A stretch of DNA of 64,000 nucleotides from Hepsetus odoe (lineage: Eukaryota > Chordata > Actinopteri > Characiformes > Hepsetidae). Positions within the stretch are counted from its first letter, which is position 1. Every line of letters starts with the position of its first letter. Both the position numbers and the translations under genes were made by a program. Below, in pieces: positions 13,624-26,117 of this stretch. The stretch is from contig CM029367.1 in the NCBI GenBank assembly GCA_017165825.1, positions 4,343,724-4,407,723 on the forward strand, read 5' to 3'. Under the pieces are notes generated by a model. The model worked only from the letters and a program-made list of their open reading frames with translations, was not told where the DNA came from and ran no database searches.

Positions 13624-13848
13624 AAAGTGAAAACCCTTGTCATTGCGAGGTCACAGCACAGCACACAGTGAACCACAACAAAATTGGACCTCTGCATTTA
13701 ACCCATGCACCAATTGAAAGCATCTGGGAAGCAGTGATAGGGACAGTACCTTGCTCAAGGGTACCTCAGGGTAACCTACCGGTGAGGGAATTGAACCCAC
13801 AATCTTCCGATGCTGGGGCAACTCCCTAACCATTAGGCCACCACTGCA
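13624..13848 (-). mobile_element. tRNA-derived SINE, minus strand
   Basis: On the minus strand it runs from a tRNA-like head (GCAGTGGTGGCCTAATGG, then a B-box-like GGTTCAATTCCC) through the shared body (GGTTACCCTGAGGTACCCTT). It ends in a tail read on + as GTGAAAACCCTTGTCATTGC. This tail differs from the L2-like tail of the other SINE type in the window. The same subfamily appears at 31500-31751 and 47693-47945. Confidence 0.85.
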
Positions 13849-14021
13849 TTTTCTTATTACGAATTGCATTTCACAGTAATTTAACTAGCCTCCAGGTGCT
13901 TACTGTGAGGTAGGGTGTCAAGAAAACACCAAAGAAGTCCTAAAAAGTAGACATACAAAACCCAGTTAAACCACTGAAAGAATATTTTACATTTATATAT
14001 TGAGAAATAATGTCCAATATT

Positions 14022-14610
14022 ATGTATTTGTGAGTGGCAAAAGTGTGTGAACCTTTGCTTTCAGTACCCGTTGTGACTCTCTTGAACAGCAATAGCTAGC
14101 GCTAAACATGCGTTGACTGCTGATTAGCCCTGGACATCCAATCTTCTTTACAGAACAGTTTCAGTTCTGGGATGATGGTGGGTTTCCTTACATGAACTGC
14201 TCGCCTCGGGTCCTTCCACAGCCTTTCTGTTTGGTTAAGGTCAGGACTTTGACTTGGCCATTCCATTAACTTTATTCTTCTTAAATCACTGTTTGGTAGA
14301 ACGTCTTGTGTGCATACAGTCATTGTCCTGCTGAATGACCCTCTTTCTCTTGAGATTCAGTTCATTGACATATGCCCTGACATTTTCCTTTATGGTTCAA
14401 CGGAATAATTCAAAGTTATTGTTCCATCAATGACGGCAAGTCGTCCTGGCCCAGACACAGCAAAACAGACCCCAGCAAGGTCATTAAACTGAAATGCAGT
14501 GTTTTTCTTTGTCTAAACATAATGGGATCCTTTGAAATTTCCTTTGGTTGTGCTATAATAAACTACCACAAATATTTGTTTTTAAGAATCAGGCTTTTGA
14601 ATCTATTCTT
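14022..14610 (-). mobile_element. Tc1-like transposon remnant
   Basis: A minus-strand open frame (14102-14323) contains MEWPSQSPDLNQTERLWKD, the conserved Tc1-type segment around the last catalytic acidic residue region. The left end has a motif GTGGCAAAAGTGTGTGAACC typical of fish Tc1-like termini. The reading frame is short and broken, and a matching right terminus is not clear. Confidence 0.7.
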
Positions 14611-16225
14611 TAAATAAAACAGGGCACCCAGTCACACCCGATTTTCATCCCATTGACTGAAAACAGAGTCTAATTTCACATTCAGATCTTATAGGTGCAT
14701 ATAGTTTTACCATCCAGTTAGTACTGAACATTGTGCCTAATAAATAAATAAATAACAAAGTATAATTTTTTTGTCTCATTAGTCTAAATTGGTTTCATTT
14801 ATCTACAATTAGGACTTCTGATGATGTTTTAGTTTAAGTTTATGGGCCATTTTTGCAGTTTAGTTTTAAGATTTAGCCTCTGTGATTATGAGCCCTTTAA
14901 TGTGATCTGAGATTTTCTAATAGTCTCCCTCAGCTCTCCAGAGTCCATTTAGAGCATTAATATCTGTTTTTATGTATCATTATAAGGATTCCATCAAGAA
15001 ATCTAAAGTGCTGCTTTCTTCAAGCATTTGTTGAATGAGATAAGGTAATTAAAGTAAGATGTGGTGCCACAGTGAGTTTCATATTTCAGTAATATTAACA
15101 GGAGAATAATGACTTATTATTGACTTACTTTTCATATAGAGAAACATGACTTTAACAGTGGTCAGAAGAAAAAGTCAGTCTTTTGGAGTGTTGTCATTGT
15201 GGAATTACTTTCGGAACAGATGAACACCATACATATTGGAATTCTTCCTGGCAGCCTAAATTCACGGCAGAGCTTGAGTTATGAAAAAAGCCTAATCTGA
15301 GAAAAGCACTTTTTTAAAAAACAGATTGACTTTTAGCTTTTTTGGAAACATTTAAATCCTGTCGGAACACTTTAATGTACATCAAGCTGAGTTTTAAAGC
15401 TAAAAAGATCCAAATTATGATCAAATAACTCTTGAGCATTTTCCCCAATTTTTTCAATTAATTAATGTGAATATTCACCTGCTAGCTTGGACTCCCGTAG
15501 TTGAACGAAACAACCAACATTGTGACGGATAAAGATTAGAGCATGATTCATCGAGTCACGTGAAGCACCACCAGTCTTCCTCCACCTGAACCCAACCTGT
15601 GTAGCATACCATGCTTGAAGGAGCCTAACCGTATGACAATAGGCAGGAGAGGAAATTTCCAGTTTTAGACAAAAGCTTATATGATTTAAACTTTTTATGT
15701 TTCCAAAACTCTGCCAGTATTTCTACTGTCTTCATTTGATGAGTTTTTTGGTAAAATCAAAAGAAATAAAATGTGTCAATTACATCGAAAGAAATTGTGA
15801 AGTGCAAAGTGGAATCGATGTATTTACTCCATGATATACGGTCCCTTTGAAAACCAGGTTTTGGATTAATGCAGTAAACAGGTCAGTGATTTTAACGGAC
15901 GGGCTTTATGGTAGGTGGCCTTGTTTGTGTATGTAAAGCGTTGTTCTGTACAAGGACATCTTCATCAAGGTTAAGAATGTTGGGTGTAAACCCCTGTGTC
16001 TCATGGCATCATTGCCATATAGGTCCCAAGGAAAATACAGAAACTATATGACAGCCTCTACTGGAATGGATAGCTTTGTTGCTCTCATCAAGCTTTCCCA
16101 CATGACAAAGAAGTGCACTCCTCCTTTCTCTCTGTTTTCTCTCTGTTTTCTCAACATACTGACAGTTTGTTTTGCAGAGAAATGATAGAGCAAATGCAGA
16201 AGCCTGGCATCTGTTGGATGAAGGA
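14611..16225. other. Gene-free AT-rich stretch
   Basis: No exon or RNA gene is seen. The composition is uniform and AT-rich, and the open frames are short. Confidence 0.45.
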
Positions 16226-16231
16226 TGAGAT

Positions 16232-16298
<67 letters not shown>

Positions 16299-16319
16299 GA
16301 AAGAGAGAGACAGGGAGCA

Positions 16320-16364
<45 letters not shown>

Positions 16365-16374
16365 TAGAGAGAGA
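16226..16374. repeat. (GA)n microsatellite
   Basis: About 150 bases of GA repeat with interruptions (GTGAGAAAGAGAGAGACAGG). The purine strand is +. Minus-strand leucine/serine-rich frames over it are artefacts. Confidence 0.97.
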
Positions 16375-16682
16375 AAATACTCTGTTCCAACTCTCTTCTC
16401 ATCTGACAGCTTTATTGATCCATGCCTTTTAGTCAACTCAGTCTGAATCACTTGTCCACCTCTAAACTGTATTCCGTCAAAAGTCAAAAAGCAACACCAC
16501 AGCACAAACATTAGCATATACACTTACAGAGTGTACAGAGCTTTATTAAATATTGCGATTTTTGGTAGGTTTTTAGAATTTTAGTAGTTAGTGTCGTTAA
16601 TAATTATGTCAGCTGTTTATTACATGGAGGTTGTTCACACATATACAGCTCATCTACATTAATAATTTGTTACCAAAGTATA

Positions 16683-16732
16683 TGGTTCCCAAAAGAACCT
16701 TTTTAACAGTAAAAAGGTTCTTTTGGGAACCA
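16683..16732. repeat. Perfect palindrome with 23-base arms
   Basis: The arm at 16683-16705 (TGGTTCCCAAAAGAACC followed by TTTTTA) is the exact inverse complement of 16710-16732, leaving only a 4-base loop, ACAG. Such perfect short palindromes are usually palindromic MITEs or DNA able to form a cruciform. A small-RNA precursor is less likely because the loop is so short. Confidence 0.95.
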
Positions 16733-17094
16733 AAAGTGTATTTTCTCAGGCATCACTCTAGTTCACCTTGAGGGGCCAGACTGCAGACGTGATATTGCAG
16801 TTTTCTTGCTGAATTGTAGCAAAATATGTTGCTAACAAGAGCACACCACCGCTAAGTCCTGCCCCAAAATCTCTACTCTGTGTTTTTATAATGAGGTAAA
16901 GTTATTCTGGTACCCTTTGCAATGTGTCCTCCTCACACTTTACACACAAACCATCACATAAACAACATGCAAACCATCACACTCCACTTTGAGCCATATC
17001 TTCATCAGACTGATTTAGAAATGTCTTGATTTTATCTAGGAAATAGAAAGTTTGCTTCCTCTCTGGGTGCCCCCTTAAGCTGTCCCAGTTACCG

Positions 17095-17166
17095 TCCCTG
17101 GTGCTCTAGTGGTTCGGTTTCGTGGCTCTCACCACCATGGCCTGGGTTTGATTCCTGGTCAGGGAA
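17095..17166 (+). pseudogene. tRNA-Glu(CTC)-like sequence, probably pseudogene or SINE head
   Basis: The 72 bases have the length and layout of a vertebrate tRNA-Glu. The acceptor stem TCCCTGG pairs with TCAGGGA. The A-box region (TGCTCTAGTGG), a loop CTCTCAC with anticodon CTC, and the T-arm (GGGTTTGATTCC) are all present. The anticodon stem is badly damaged: CGTGG opposite CACCA pairs at only two of five positions. Two T-stem pairs are now wobble pairs. A functional tRNA is therefore unlikely. It directly precedes an RTE-like LINE fragment. Confidence 0.6.
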
Positions 17167-17211
17167 GAATGATTTGGGACAGTTCTGACCTAGTGGTTAG
17201 GAGCTACGTTA

Positions 17212-17612
17212 TACGGGTTGGAGACAGTGGTGCTGACGAAAGGAGGCGAAGCGGGAGGTGTCAGAGTTAAAGATGCTAAGATTTTTGTTGGGTGTGATGA
17301 TGATGGACAGGATTAGAAATGAGAATATTAGAGGCACAGCTCAGGTTGGACATTTTGGAGACAAAGTTAGAGAAGCAAGATTGCGTTGTTTTGGATGTGT
17401 CCAGGAGAGACGAGGATTATATTAGGAAAAAGATGTTGAAGATAGAGCTGCCAGGAAAGAGGAAAGGAGGAAGTCCAAAGAGGAGGTTTATGGACGTGGT
17501 GAGAGAGAACATGCAGGCAGTTGGTTTGAATGAGGAAGATGCAGAGGACTGGAAGAAATGGTAACGGACGATCCGTTGTGGCAACCCCTAAACGGGAGCA
17601 GCCGAAAGAAAA
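17212..17612 (+). mobile_element. RTE-like LINE, 3' end fragment
   Basis: The translated frame at 17319-17564 shows the C-terminal tail typical of these LINEs: EDYIRKKMLKIELPGKRK, then GSPKRRFMDVV and NEEDAEDWKKW. The untranslated end TAAACGGGAGCAGCCGAAAG matches the other copies in this window. It is 5'-truncated and has no reverse transcriptase core. A fuller copy is at 51488-55380. Confidence 0.85.
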
Positions 17613-17614
17613 AG

Positions 17615-17825
17615 GTGATCTAGGGGTTAGGGACAAGATCCCAGGATCGGAAGGTTGTGGGTTTGAGTCCTGAACCAGTAAGTTGTACCTAGAGCAAGGT
17701 ACCCTCCCCATCAATGCTCCCCAGGTGCTGGACATGGCAGCCCACTGCTGCACAGTGTGAATCCGTGTTTTTTTCTGAGTGCTGCTGTGCTGTGTCACAC
17801 AATGACAAATAGTCACTATCACTTT
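17615..17825 (+). mobile_element. tRNA-derived SINE, plus strand
   Basis: A head with CTAGGGGTTAGGGAC and a B-box-like GGGTTTGAGTCC is followed by the body (GTTGTACCTAGAGCAAGGTA). The tail ends ACAATGACAAATAGTCACTA, which is the tail type read inverted in the SINEs at 13624 and 31500. It abuts the preceding LINE fragment. Confidence 0.75.
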
Positions 17826-19746
17826 TTACCCCTTTTTTTCCCCCTTTTTCCCCCTTTTTTTATTACTATTTTGCTTTAACAAGATCTGATCCTGCAAGGC
17901 TTTCCAATCAAGCCCATGTACCACAGCACTCTCTGGTTTTGCACTCTGAACTGTGCAGTTGTTTGATCTGCCTTGTGCTTTACTGAGGGTAGCCCAGAAC
18001 TCACTCAACCACTAGTATTAAAAGGCTCCATCACCACAGAAGCTTACAACATTGTTTTATTGCTGAGATGAAAATATCAGATCAAGCGTCTTTGTGAGCA
18101 GTTTATTCCTAGTTGAGTTCTCTGACACTCTGAACACGGTCTTGCAAGGATTCCTTTCACCTGTACATTGGCAAAGTGAATGCTGGATAATTGACGGTCT
18201 TACTGATTGAGAACCACCATCAGAAAGATGATCTCACAAATTTGAAATATGCAAACACTTGACATGTAGAAGACACTTGAAGTGGACTCAGTCATGACGG
18301 ATTTCTTAAATAAAAAATCTATCCGTCAACATATCATACATTTTCACTCATTAATTGATCTTCTCCAGCTGCTCCTTTAGCTTTATCTTTGTGATGCCCC
18401 ATACCGATTGGTTGATTTAATCTTTAAAAATGGAAGAGTCTGAGCAGGTGCATGCTTTGGCTTTGCACACAACAGTATCTCTGTGAAGTAATTAGTCAAT
18501 CATAATTTGTTTTGATCATAATCGTAAAGATTTATATATGGCTCTTGGCTTGGGTGTGTGAAACTACATCCATCTGGAAACAATTACATTATTATGCTTA
18601 TGTTCAAAGTGTGATTTAAACTGTAATCTTACAAATGAGGTAAATGAGTCAAATAAAAGCATTTCAGCAGGTAATGTAATGATGCATCTGTTATGCTCTG
18701 TAAGAGCAGAAGGGTTAGGAATGCTGAGCTAAATTGCTTTAATTTTTCCTATTTGATCTAGCTAACTTATCTGCTAAATGCAATTTTCTGAGCCATATAG
18801 ATTTTTCAAATTTCCCTAAATCTGTAACGCTTGGGTGATGGTGTGGTCCAGACATAGAAGCTCAGCCAGGCATCTGGGACTTGACTTTATTTAACATAAC
18901 AAACATAAATGCACCTGCATGTGTGTGAATTACACCAAGAATGACTGATGCTCTGCTCTGACTCATTGGAGCCTTTAACCCCTTGTCCAATGAGACACAC
19001 ACTGTGGTCCTTGATGAGATGGCAGGTGTATCCAGTCAGAGCAGAGCCCTGTCTACCGTGACAAAATAAGTGTTTCCTTAGTCAGATATAAGCACAAAGA
19101 ACATTGGACTTTGGGATTGACCTCCAAAATCCCTTAAATTACTCCATGTCTGCAGTATACAGTGATGGCCACCTGAAAGTTTTGTTGCCTCTCAGCAACA
19201 TTCGTGCATTTTGCCCTATTTGATTTTGCAACAATTAAAAAAAAACAATAGTCCACTTGAGACCATCTATCACATTAATTCAAACATAGGAACCATACCT
19301 GAAATAAAAGAATCACTATAATGGGCCTGTTGGGTTATTGCTGTTGACATATTTATTGTTGTCTGGAATAAAGTAATGTTGAGTGGTGCTTTGCAAATTT
19401 TATGCGTATTGTTAATATTTCAGCATTCCAGTACCTGTTTATGAATACTGACAATGTTGTAATGCTCATATTGTTTTAGCAGTCACAAATTCTGTATTCA
19501 AAAGTGTGTTCATTTACATTGGCATCAATGTTTGTAAAAATGAAGACTGGTATGGACTATGGGGTGTGAATGTTACATATGAATACTTATAAGCTACAAA
19601 AGTTAACCCTTTTCACAATATGGGCTCTTAAGGCTTCAACTTCACATCTTCCAGAGAGAACTGAAGGTCTTCAGGGAGCCAAAAGAGCTATTTTTGACAC
19701 TTAGTTTTAAGAGTGTAGCTGCCTGACTATGGCACCATACATGCAG

Positions 19747-19747
<1 letters not shown>
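17826..19747. other. Gene-free stretch with possible transposon remnants
   Basis: I see no exon. Around 19160-19260 the sequence (GTGATGGCCACCTGAAAGTT) looks like the end of a decayed DNA transposon. At 19622-19720 a segment ending TTTTAAGAGTGTAGCTG resembles the palindromic short-element family noted at 4672 and 16683. Neither is certain. Confidence 0.35.
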
Positions 19748-19795
<48 letters not shown>

Positions 19796-19805
19796 CTCTC
19801 CCTCG

Positions 19806-19841
<36 letters not shown>
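19748..19841. repeat. (CT)n microsatellite
   Basis: About 94 bases of CT repeat with CG interruptions (CTCGCTCTCTCCCTCG). Here the pyrimidine strand is +, unlike most GA/CT tracts in the window. Confidence 0.97.
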
Positions 19842-19842
<1 letters not shown>

Positions 19843-20687
19843 CGGGAGACACGCTGGAATTCATTCATTCCCACAGTTTGTGTTGAGAGGATGAGGGGAA
19901 GAAGAAGGAAATGGAGAGAGACAAAGAGCATGCCGGCTCCTATGGAGATAGCTGGGGCTTGAGCGATGGTGACAGGGCAAATGGCAGAGTGACGCCTCGC
20001 TGAGACTCCATCCTGTCCCGATAATTGCCGTCACTGCAGGTTTTCAAAACATTTATACCCCCCCCCACCCCACACAAAACAAACAAACACACCTTCAAAC
20101 ACGCACTAGCATACAAATCCCAGGCGCTGAAGCAGAAACGCTGTTAATTTTCACACATGTGCAAATAGAAAGGGGGTTACACACTTCTATGCACTTGGTT
20201 TATTCTTCAAGTACACACCAACATTCATACACAAACACACACATAAGCACACACACTGGAGCTGTCATTGTTCCCAGCACTGATTTACAGGAACCCACTG
20301 TGGTATTTGGTTTAGATTTGCTTCTAGGCTGGAGCATCTTTCAGACAAGTTGCAGATCTGTCAGAAAGCATTCAGGGAGAAGAACGCAGATTCTAAACAA
20401 GGCAATAAAACAATAAAAAGTAATAAAACTGACTTTAATACAGTAAAAATGTAGTATAAAAATGTATACTGTAAAGTATGCCAGTTTTAGGATGTGAGAT
20501 CCTGCTACAGTTATTGCTGAAGCACAAGTTGATTTTAATCCTTATTCGGGCTGCATAATGCATTGCTTTTTAATTGTTATTGCAATATCTTATTGTTTTG
20601 GACATAGTGACCCATAACAGCTCCAGTGGGAGTGTTATATACACAGTACTGTATATATATAGGGATATTTTGAATAACATGAATGTG

Positions 20688-20717
20688 AATATAATAATAA
20701 TAATAATAATAATAATG
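20688..20717. repeat. (AAT)n microsatellite
   Basis: About ten AAT units in a row. Confidence 0.95.
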
Positions 20718-21263
20718 TGAAATACTTTTATTAACAGTAAGGCAGCTGTTTGTGTAGACTTTTATAGGTTTTTGAATTACATTAGCCAAGTTCATCCTTT
20801 TTAAGTGCAACCTGGTAAAGATAATGAGATGCAATACACTCCTTACTGTTACTGGCTGTTTCTTAGTTAACACTAAACAATTTCTTAGGTGACAAAAGAA
20901 CAACTGACTTTCCATGTAGTTTCTAATCAGAACAGCTTTATTTGGGGTTTAAAGAGGAACTCAGTAATGCATAGTGAGATTACTTTTTGCAGTATCAAGA
21001 AAGTAATGTTACCATCTGAGAGAAGTAGTTAATTTGTAATGAATTTCCGTTTTTATTTTGAGTTCTGGTTTAGAAAACTTGATGAGGAGGATTATGTGTT
21101 TTAGATAAAATGTCAGAATAAAACAAAACGAGACTTAAGTAAAAATAACACACCAAACACAGAATACTTGACTGAAAAAAAGATAAAATAAAATAAAATA
21201 TTTTATTTTATGAAATAAAAATGGCAAGAGCCAATAGCTCGGAAAACTGAATTAATATATATA

Positions 21264-21687
21264 CAGTACTGTGCAAAAGTTTTAGGCAGGTGTGAAAAAA
21301 TGCTGTAAACAAAGAATGCTTTCAGAAATATAAATAATGATTGTTTATTTTTATCAATTTACAAAAGTTGATGTATGATCAACCAGTTTTAACAAACAGG
21401 TGCTGATGATCATCAGTGTCACACGAAGGTTGAAACACAGTCATGTTTGGAACAACCTACCAGCCGAGTTCCTTCACAAACTGTGTGCAAGTGTACCTAG
21501 AAGAATTGATGCTGTTTTGAAGGCAAAGGGTGGTCACACCAGATATTGATTTGATTTAGATTTCTCTTTTGTTCATTCACTGCATTTTGTTGATTGATGA
21601 AAATAATGATTAACACTTCCATTTCTGAAAGCATACTTTGTTTACAACATTTTTTCCACACCTGCCTAAAACTTTTGCACAGTGCTG
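21264..21687 (+). mobile_element. Mariner/Tc1-type element, copy 3, internally deleted
   Basis: Terminal inverted repeats (CAGTACTGTGCAAAAGTTTT at the left, inverted at the right) are flanked by TA. The interior is shorter than in copy 1, at 424 bases. It lacks the PQSPDLN segment but keeps the stretch encoding WNNLPAEF and the 3' end. Confidence 0.88.
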
Positions 21688-21699
21688 TATATAATATTA

Positions 21700-21773
21700 A
21701 TAGTAATAACAACAACAACAACAACAACAACAACAAAAATAATAATAATAATAATGATTATTATTATTATTAT
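21700..21773. repeat. (AAC)n/(AAT)n microsatellite
   Basis: A run of about ten AAC units is followed by AAT units, then by ATT units, giving an inverted AAT/ATT arrangement around 21755. Confidence 0.95.
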
Positions 21774-22201
21774 ATTTTACTGTATTAAAATGCAAGACAT
21801 GGACCGTTGAGAGGAAAAGCAGACCATAATGCGGGCCATACAATCCACCAGAGAAGCCCTAGTGCTGTTGCTGTAGCCTCTATATTGTCTGGAACTGTAC
21901 TGGAGGGATGAAATACCATTCATCCAAAAGATATTCCCTCAGTTGATATTTTGATGATTGACACTGCTGCCTACCATGTCAGTCAATTTTCTTCATTTTG
22001 GCTGAGATCTGAAAAAGGCTCTTCAGGAAAGTCTTCTCTCCAAAAAAATAATTTAGGCTTCTTTAAGAGTGCTTGTGGTGGGACCTTTGTTTATGTGGAG
22101 AATATCTGACAGTTTTTCTTGGAATGGTACCCTGGGGTTTTGAAACTGGTGCTGTCTTAAGGACCAAGAACAGTTTCAATGGACCAAGAACAGTTTAAAG
22201 A
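21774..22201. other. Gene-free stretch, possibly an old transposon
   Basis: Segments such as TGGTGGGACCTTTGTTTATG and GGACCAAGAACAGTTT (twice, near 22160-22196) suggest decayed repetitive DNA. I cannot name the element. Confidence 0.35.
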
Positions 22202-22213
22202 GTTTCCATTTTC

Positions 22214-22455
22214 CATCCATTATCTGCCGCTTGTCCCAAACGGGGTCGCGGGGGAGTGCTGATGTCCAACCCAGCGCACACAGGGCGAGGACAGGGGACG
22301 CACCCTGGACAGGTCGCCAGCCCATCGCAGGGAGGAGCGGGACAGGGACAGCATCTTGCTCAAGGGTACCTCAGGGCAACCCACTGGGAAGGGGTTCGAA
22401 CCCCCGATCCTCCGATCATGTGGGCAACGCCCCAACCACTAGGCCACCACTGCCC
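22214..22455 (-). mobile_element. tRNA-derived SINE with L2-like tail, minus strand
   Basis: This is the minus-strand counterpart of the SINE at 12328-12563, with head, B-box (GGGGTTCGAACCCC at about 22391-22404) and tail all recognisable. A perfect 12-base duplication, GTTTCCATTTTC, flanks it at 22202-22213 and 22456-22467. Open frames here are SINE translation artefacts. Confidence 0.95.
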
Positions 22456-22467
22456 GTTTCCATTTTC

Positions 22468-25400
22468 AACCCTGCTATATTGCCACTCTTGTCACTGGTC
22501 CTTGAATCACTAGCCAGCTGACTTGTTTTTGTGACTAAAGCCCTGGTAATGATCCCTCACTCATTACCACTTAATTTTTGTCATCTTGATCCAAAATTGA
22601 GGTCAATTGGTTCTTTACAAGCCAGGGAGCATGGTGGCGTATACAGTGCACCAACCTCAAAACTAGGACAGCACCAATCAGATATTTGATGTACAGCATT
22701 TGATGTACAACTTTCATGTTCAAATCTGTAAAAACATAAATTTCATGTAACTTCAATTTATTTTTTAAGCCTAAAAACAAGGTCAAATTCAAAGCATTTT
22801 AGGCTGGTATTCCTAAACATGCTGCTCCAACCACCAAATCTCAACTTCTGTCCAGTGGTTTGGCATTTTTTTCAAGCTATTATCCCCATTTAATTATTTA
22901 ATGATCACTTACATTACAACTCTATGTCAAGAAAACATACAAACACAAGTATGCATTTGTCAAATTTCCAACTAATCATTGCATTTTTAATTGCTTTTTC
23001 TTTTCTCAAGTATGTGTAATTGAGTGTTTATGACAACCTTTCATTGATATCAGATGGAATTTTGATTGAGGACAGACAACTGCAATAGAATGCGAGAGTG
23101 CTTAGAACTCATCAGTCATCCGGACTGTTCACTCTAACCTCCTACTGAGAACAAAGCGGCCACTCCTTTGTGGTCTGGGTTAATAAGTGATTGATCTTTC
23201 ATTGGAGACTGCAGCTGTATATTCGTCTCATTGATTCCTGTGAAAGTGGGTGGATCTTGGAGGAGAGTATCTGTTTGAGACGAGCTCTCCTAGGTTAAGT
23301 CCCGTCGAAGACAATCCTGCTGCGATCGATAATATCAAGCAGGAGTTTTTAGGGGGATCCACTTCACAAGAGAGACTAAGATTACGTTTCATTTCATTCC
23401 AAGCATACCTCATTTTGCCCCAGCAAGAACAGAGACGCAACAGCGAAAGTGCTCCAAACTTTTTTTTTTGGCCCTGTATTTATCAGCTGATGTTACTGTT
23501 GGTTAAATTAATTGATTGAGTGCTAACATCACTACAACCAGATGGCTTTGGGGGATATTAAGCTTTTATGGTAGCCTAAATTGAAAATTATTGCAACTTT
23601 AGCTATGTTGATAGCCTCCAAAAAAAGTTGAAATGAAAAGTTCAGTAGCCCATGTAGAGGAATATTGATGGTGATGTCCTGTTTTTTAACGGCTCAGTAG
23701 AAGTGAATGAGCTTTTTGGAGGTCAGTCTCGTTTTTGAGGTCAGCCACTGGAAAGATTTGGGGAAAGTAGAAGTGTTTGGAGTTAAGCTGGGCCTTGATT
23801 GTTACAACATCTAACATTTTCTTTTTTGTATTGCTTATTTTTTACACTTATTTTTATGATTTTATATGATGTAAAGGTGTCTTGTGGCTGCATATTTGCC
23901 TTGAGATGAAAAGGGGATCTGGGTTTTCATTGCCTTTCGCTGATGGTGGTTGCAAATTAGGCAAATGTGCAAGCGTTCCTGCCGATACGTGCAAACTAGA
24001 AGAAATCAGTAGTGTCGAGGTAACACGATTTATCCATATGCAACAAACTGACATGTTGGAATTATGAACCATTTTGTTTGATGTGCATAGTTGAGTTCAT
24101 GAAAGGCCTGGAAAAATGTGAATTTATGTCATGAGCAGTACTGCTTCTGTCATTAGGCTTTCAGTTTTTTATATGAAATATTTCAGTTGAGGATATTTTC
24201 TCTAGTGCCTCCAGTTTACATGTTTCTGCCAGACCACCAGTTCATAACTATTGGATTGTTAGATTTTATTATTTAAATTTCCCCACTTAAAACGTAAGGA
24301 AATACTTAAGTGAATAACTTATAATCCATTCATAATGGCAGCTTTTGAGATTTAAAATGAAATTTTTAATTTTCCTCTTTTAAATAATTTAAAAAGTGTT
24401 AGTCATTCAGCTCTACCTGCCTCATAACTTCAGTGTTGTTGCTAAAGCCTTATTGATATTCCCACATCGTCTGCATGGCGGTGTCTTCTGGTGGCTTTGG
24501 GTTGAGACCAGGAATTGGGGCAAGTCCTCAACACTTCATTTGTTTTTACTGTACTTGACATTAAAATGATAAAAGAAGAGTGGCATAAAGACCAGTGCCT
24601 TGTGTTTGCAGTGAACAGCTGTGGACATGAAAAAATATGATATTAAAGAAGAAAACATGAATGAAATGTAGCAACAGAGCAAAATGAGCTGTGCGAAATT
24701 GTGGAATATGAACAAACGATGATAACAACAAACATTTTGTTATTGAGAAGCTGTGTTTTATTTGGACTCTGAGTAAAGATGTTTTATTATTAATGATCCC
24801 TCTTATGCGCTTTATATATTTTGCCTTTTAAAATATTTTTTACTAGGCATTTTGAATGCAATAAAGCAGGGGTAAACAGAGAAATGCATGCTCTTTTGTT
24901 TCATTCCTGGAGAATGAATAATGAATAAAAACTACATATACAAACAAACTAACAAATGCACAAATAAGCAAACGAAGTCAAAATATAAATATATACATAA
25001 ACACTTTTTACCACCCACTTGACTTTACAATGTGACTGACCGATGATTGGAAACATCACAGTTTTATGTGCAGGATTAAGCTTAGCCTATTATTTAAACT
25101 TGGGATGGCAGAGAATAATGTTAAGCTCTGTCCAGCTGAAACTTCTTTCCTAACTAAGCAGAACAGGCTTTGTGAGACAGAATACAGATCTGGTCAGCAG
25201 GAAGTCTCTTTGAGGTTAACACTGATGTCTAGTCTGCCTTTGATTCTTTGTCTGCGCTTCGCCTTGGCTATCACTGTGTCTTGCAGAGAGAGAATTTTTC
25301 TTCGAGAAGGAGACCAGGAACAGGCAGGGCTGATGAACGGCAGTGGAAGAGTGGCAAGCATGGAGGTGGGAGAATGAAAGGGAGTACAGGGCAAGAGATA

Positions 25401-25774
25401 GGAGACGAAGAGGAACAATGATGGCTTGATGAATAGTGGCTTTGACAGAGAGAGAGAGCGCGAGAGAGTGTGTGAGACAGTATGGGAGATGGGCACATGT
25501 CATCGCCCGAGGGAAGAGGAAATAGTTAGAAGTCCCACTGTGCTGTCGGGGCCTATAATCACCTCAGGATTTAATGGCTGGTTAAATAGCATTTTATATC
25601 AAATTTGCTTTCAGTTTGGAAAAATCAGATATAAAACTTTAATTAATTAACAAATTAAGGTTTTAAAACGTACTAATTTCTTCAGGCCATACACAGCAAC
25701 AAAACTTCGGTCTTAAAGGCACAACTTGTCTAAGGCATAGAGAGGTTGTAAACTCATGTGAAATGAAATGTGGA
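22468..25774. other. Gene-free stretch
   Basis: More than 3 kb with no recognisable exon, RNA gene or well-defined transposon. Open frames at 23228-23519 and 25066-25503 overlap on both strands and show no domain. Confidence 0.4.
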
Positions 25775-25787
25775 GGGACAAAATGCT

Positions 25788-25911
25788 CTGCGATGGGCTG
25801 GCGACCTGTCAAGGGTGCGTCCCCCGTCCTCGCCCTGTGTGCGCTGGGTTGGACACCGGCACTCCCCCGCGACCCCATTTGGGACAAGCGGCAGATAATG
25901 GATGGATGGAT
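25788..25911 (+). mobile_element. L2-like tail insertion, 5'-truncated
   Basis: Only the tail is present (GCGATGGGCTGGCGACCTGT to the ATGG tandem at the end). A perfect 13-base duplication, GGGACAAAATGCT, flanks it at 25775-25787 and 25912-25924. It is a 5'-truncated retroposed copy made by target-primed insertion. Confidence 0.93.
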
Positions 25912-25937
25912 GGGACAAAATGCTGGATTGTTGGCCC

Positions 25938-26117
25938 TTTAAAGGGACTAGGCACCAGGATTGGGAGGTTGTGGGTTCGAATCCCGGAGCAGTAGGTTGC
26001 CCTGAGGTACCCTTGAGCAATATAGCTGCCCCTTGCTGCTCGTGTGTTTATGGGTGATAAGCAGAGGTCACATTCCGTTGTGCTTGCCAATGACAATTTA
26101 TCACTTTCACTTCACTA
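25938..26117 (+). mobile_element. tRNA-derived SINE fragment
   Basis: It contains the B-box GGTTCGAATCCC at 25975-25986, the body GGTTGCCCTGAGGTACCCTT and a tail ending CAATTTATCACTTTCACTTC. The 5' head is shortened. It lies 27 bases beyond the L2-tail insertion. Confidence 0.8.

Noticed and set aside
22220..22521. Open frames rich in Pro, Gly and Arg on both strands
   Set aside because: They are translations of an inserted SINE with a clear target duplication.
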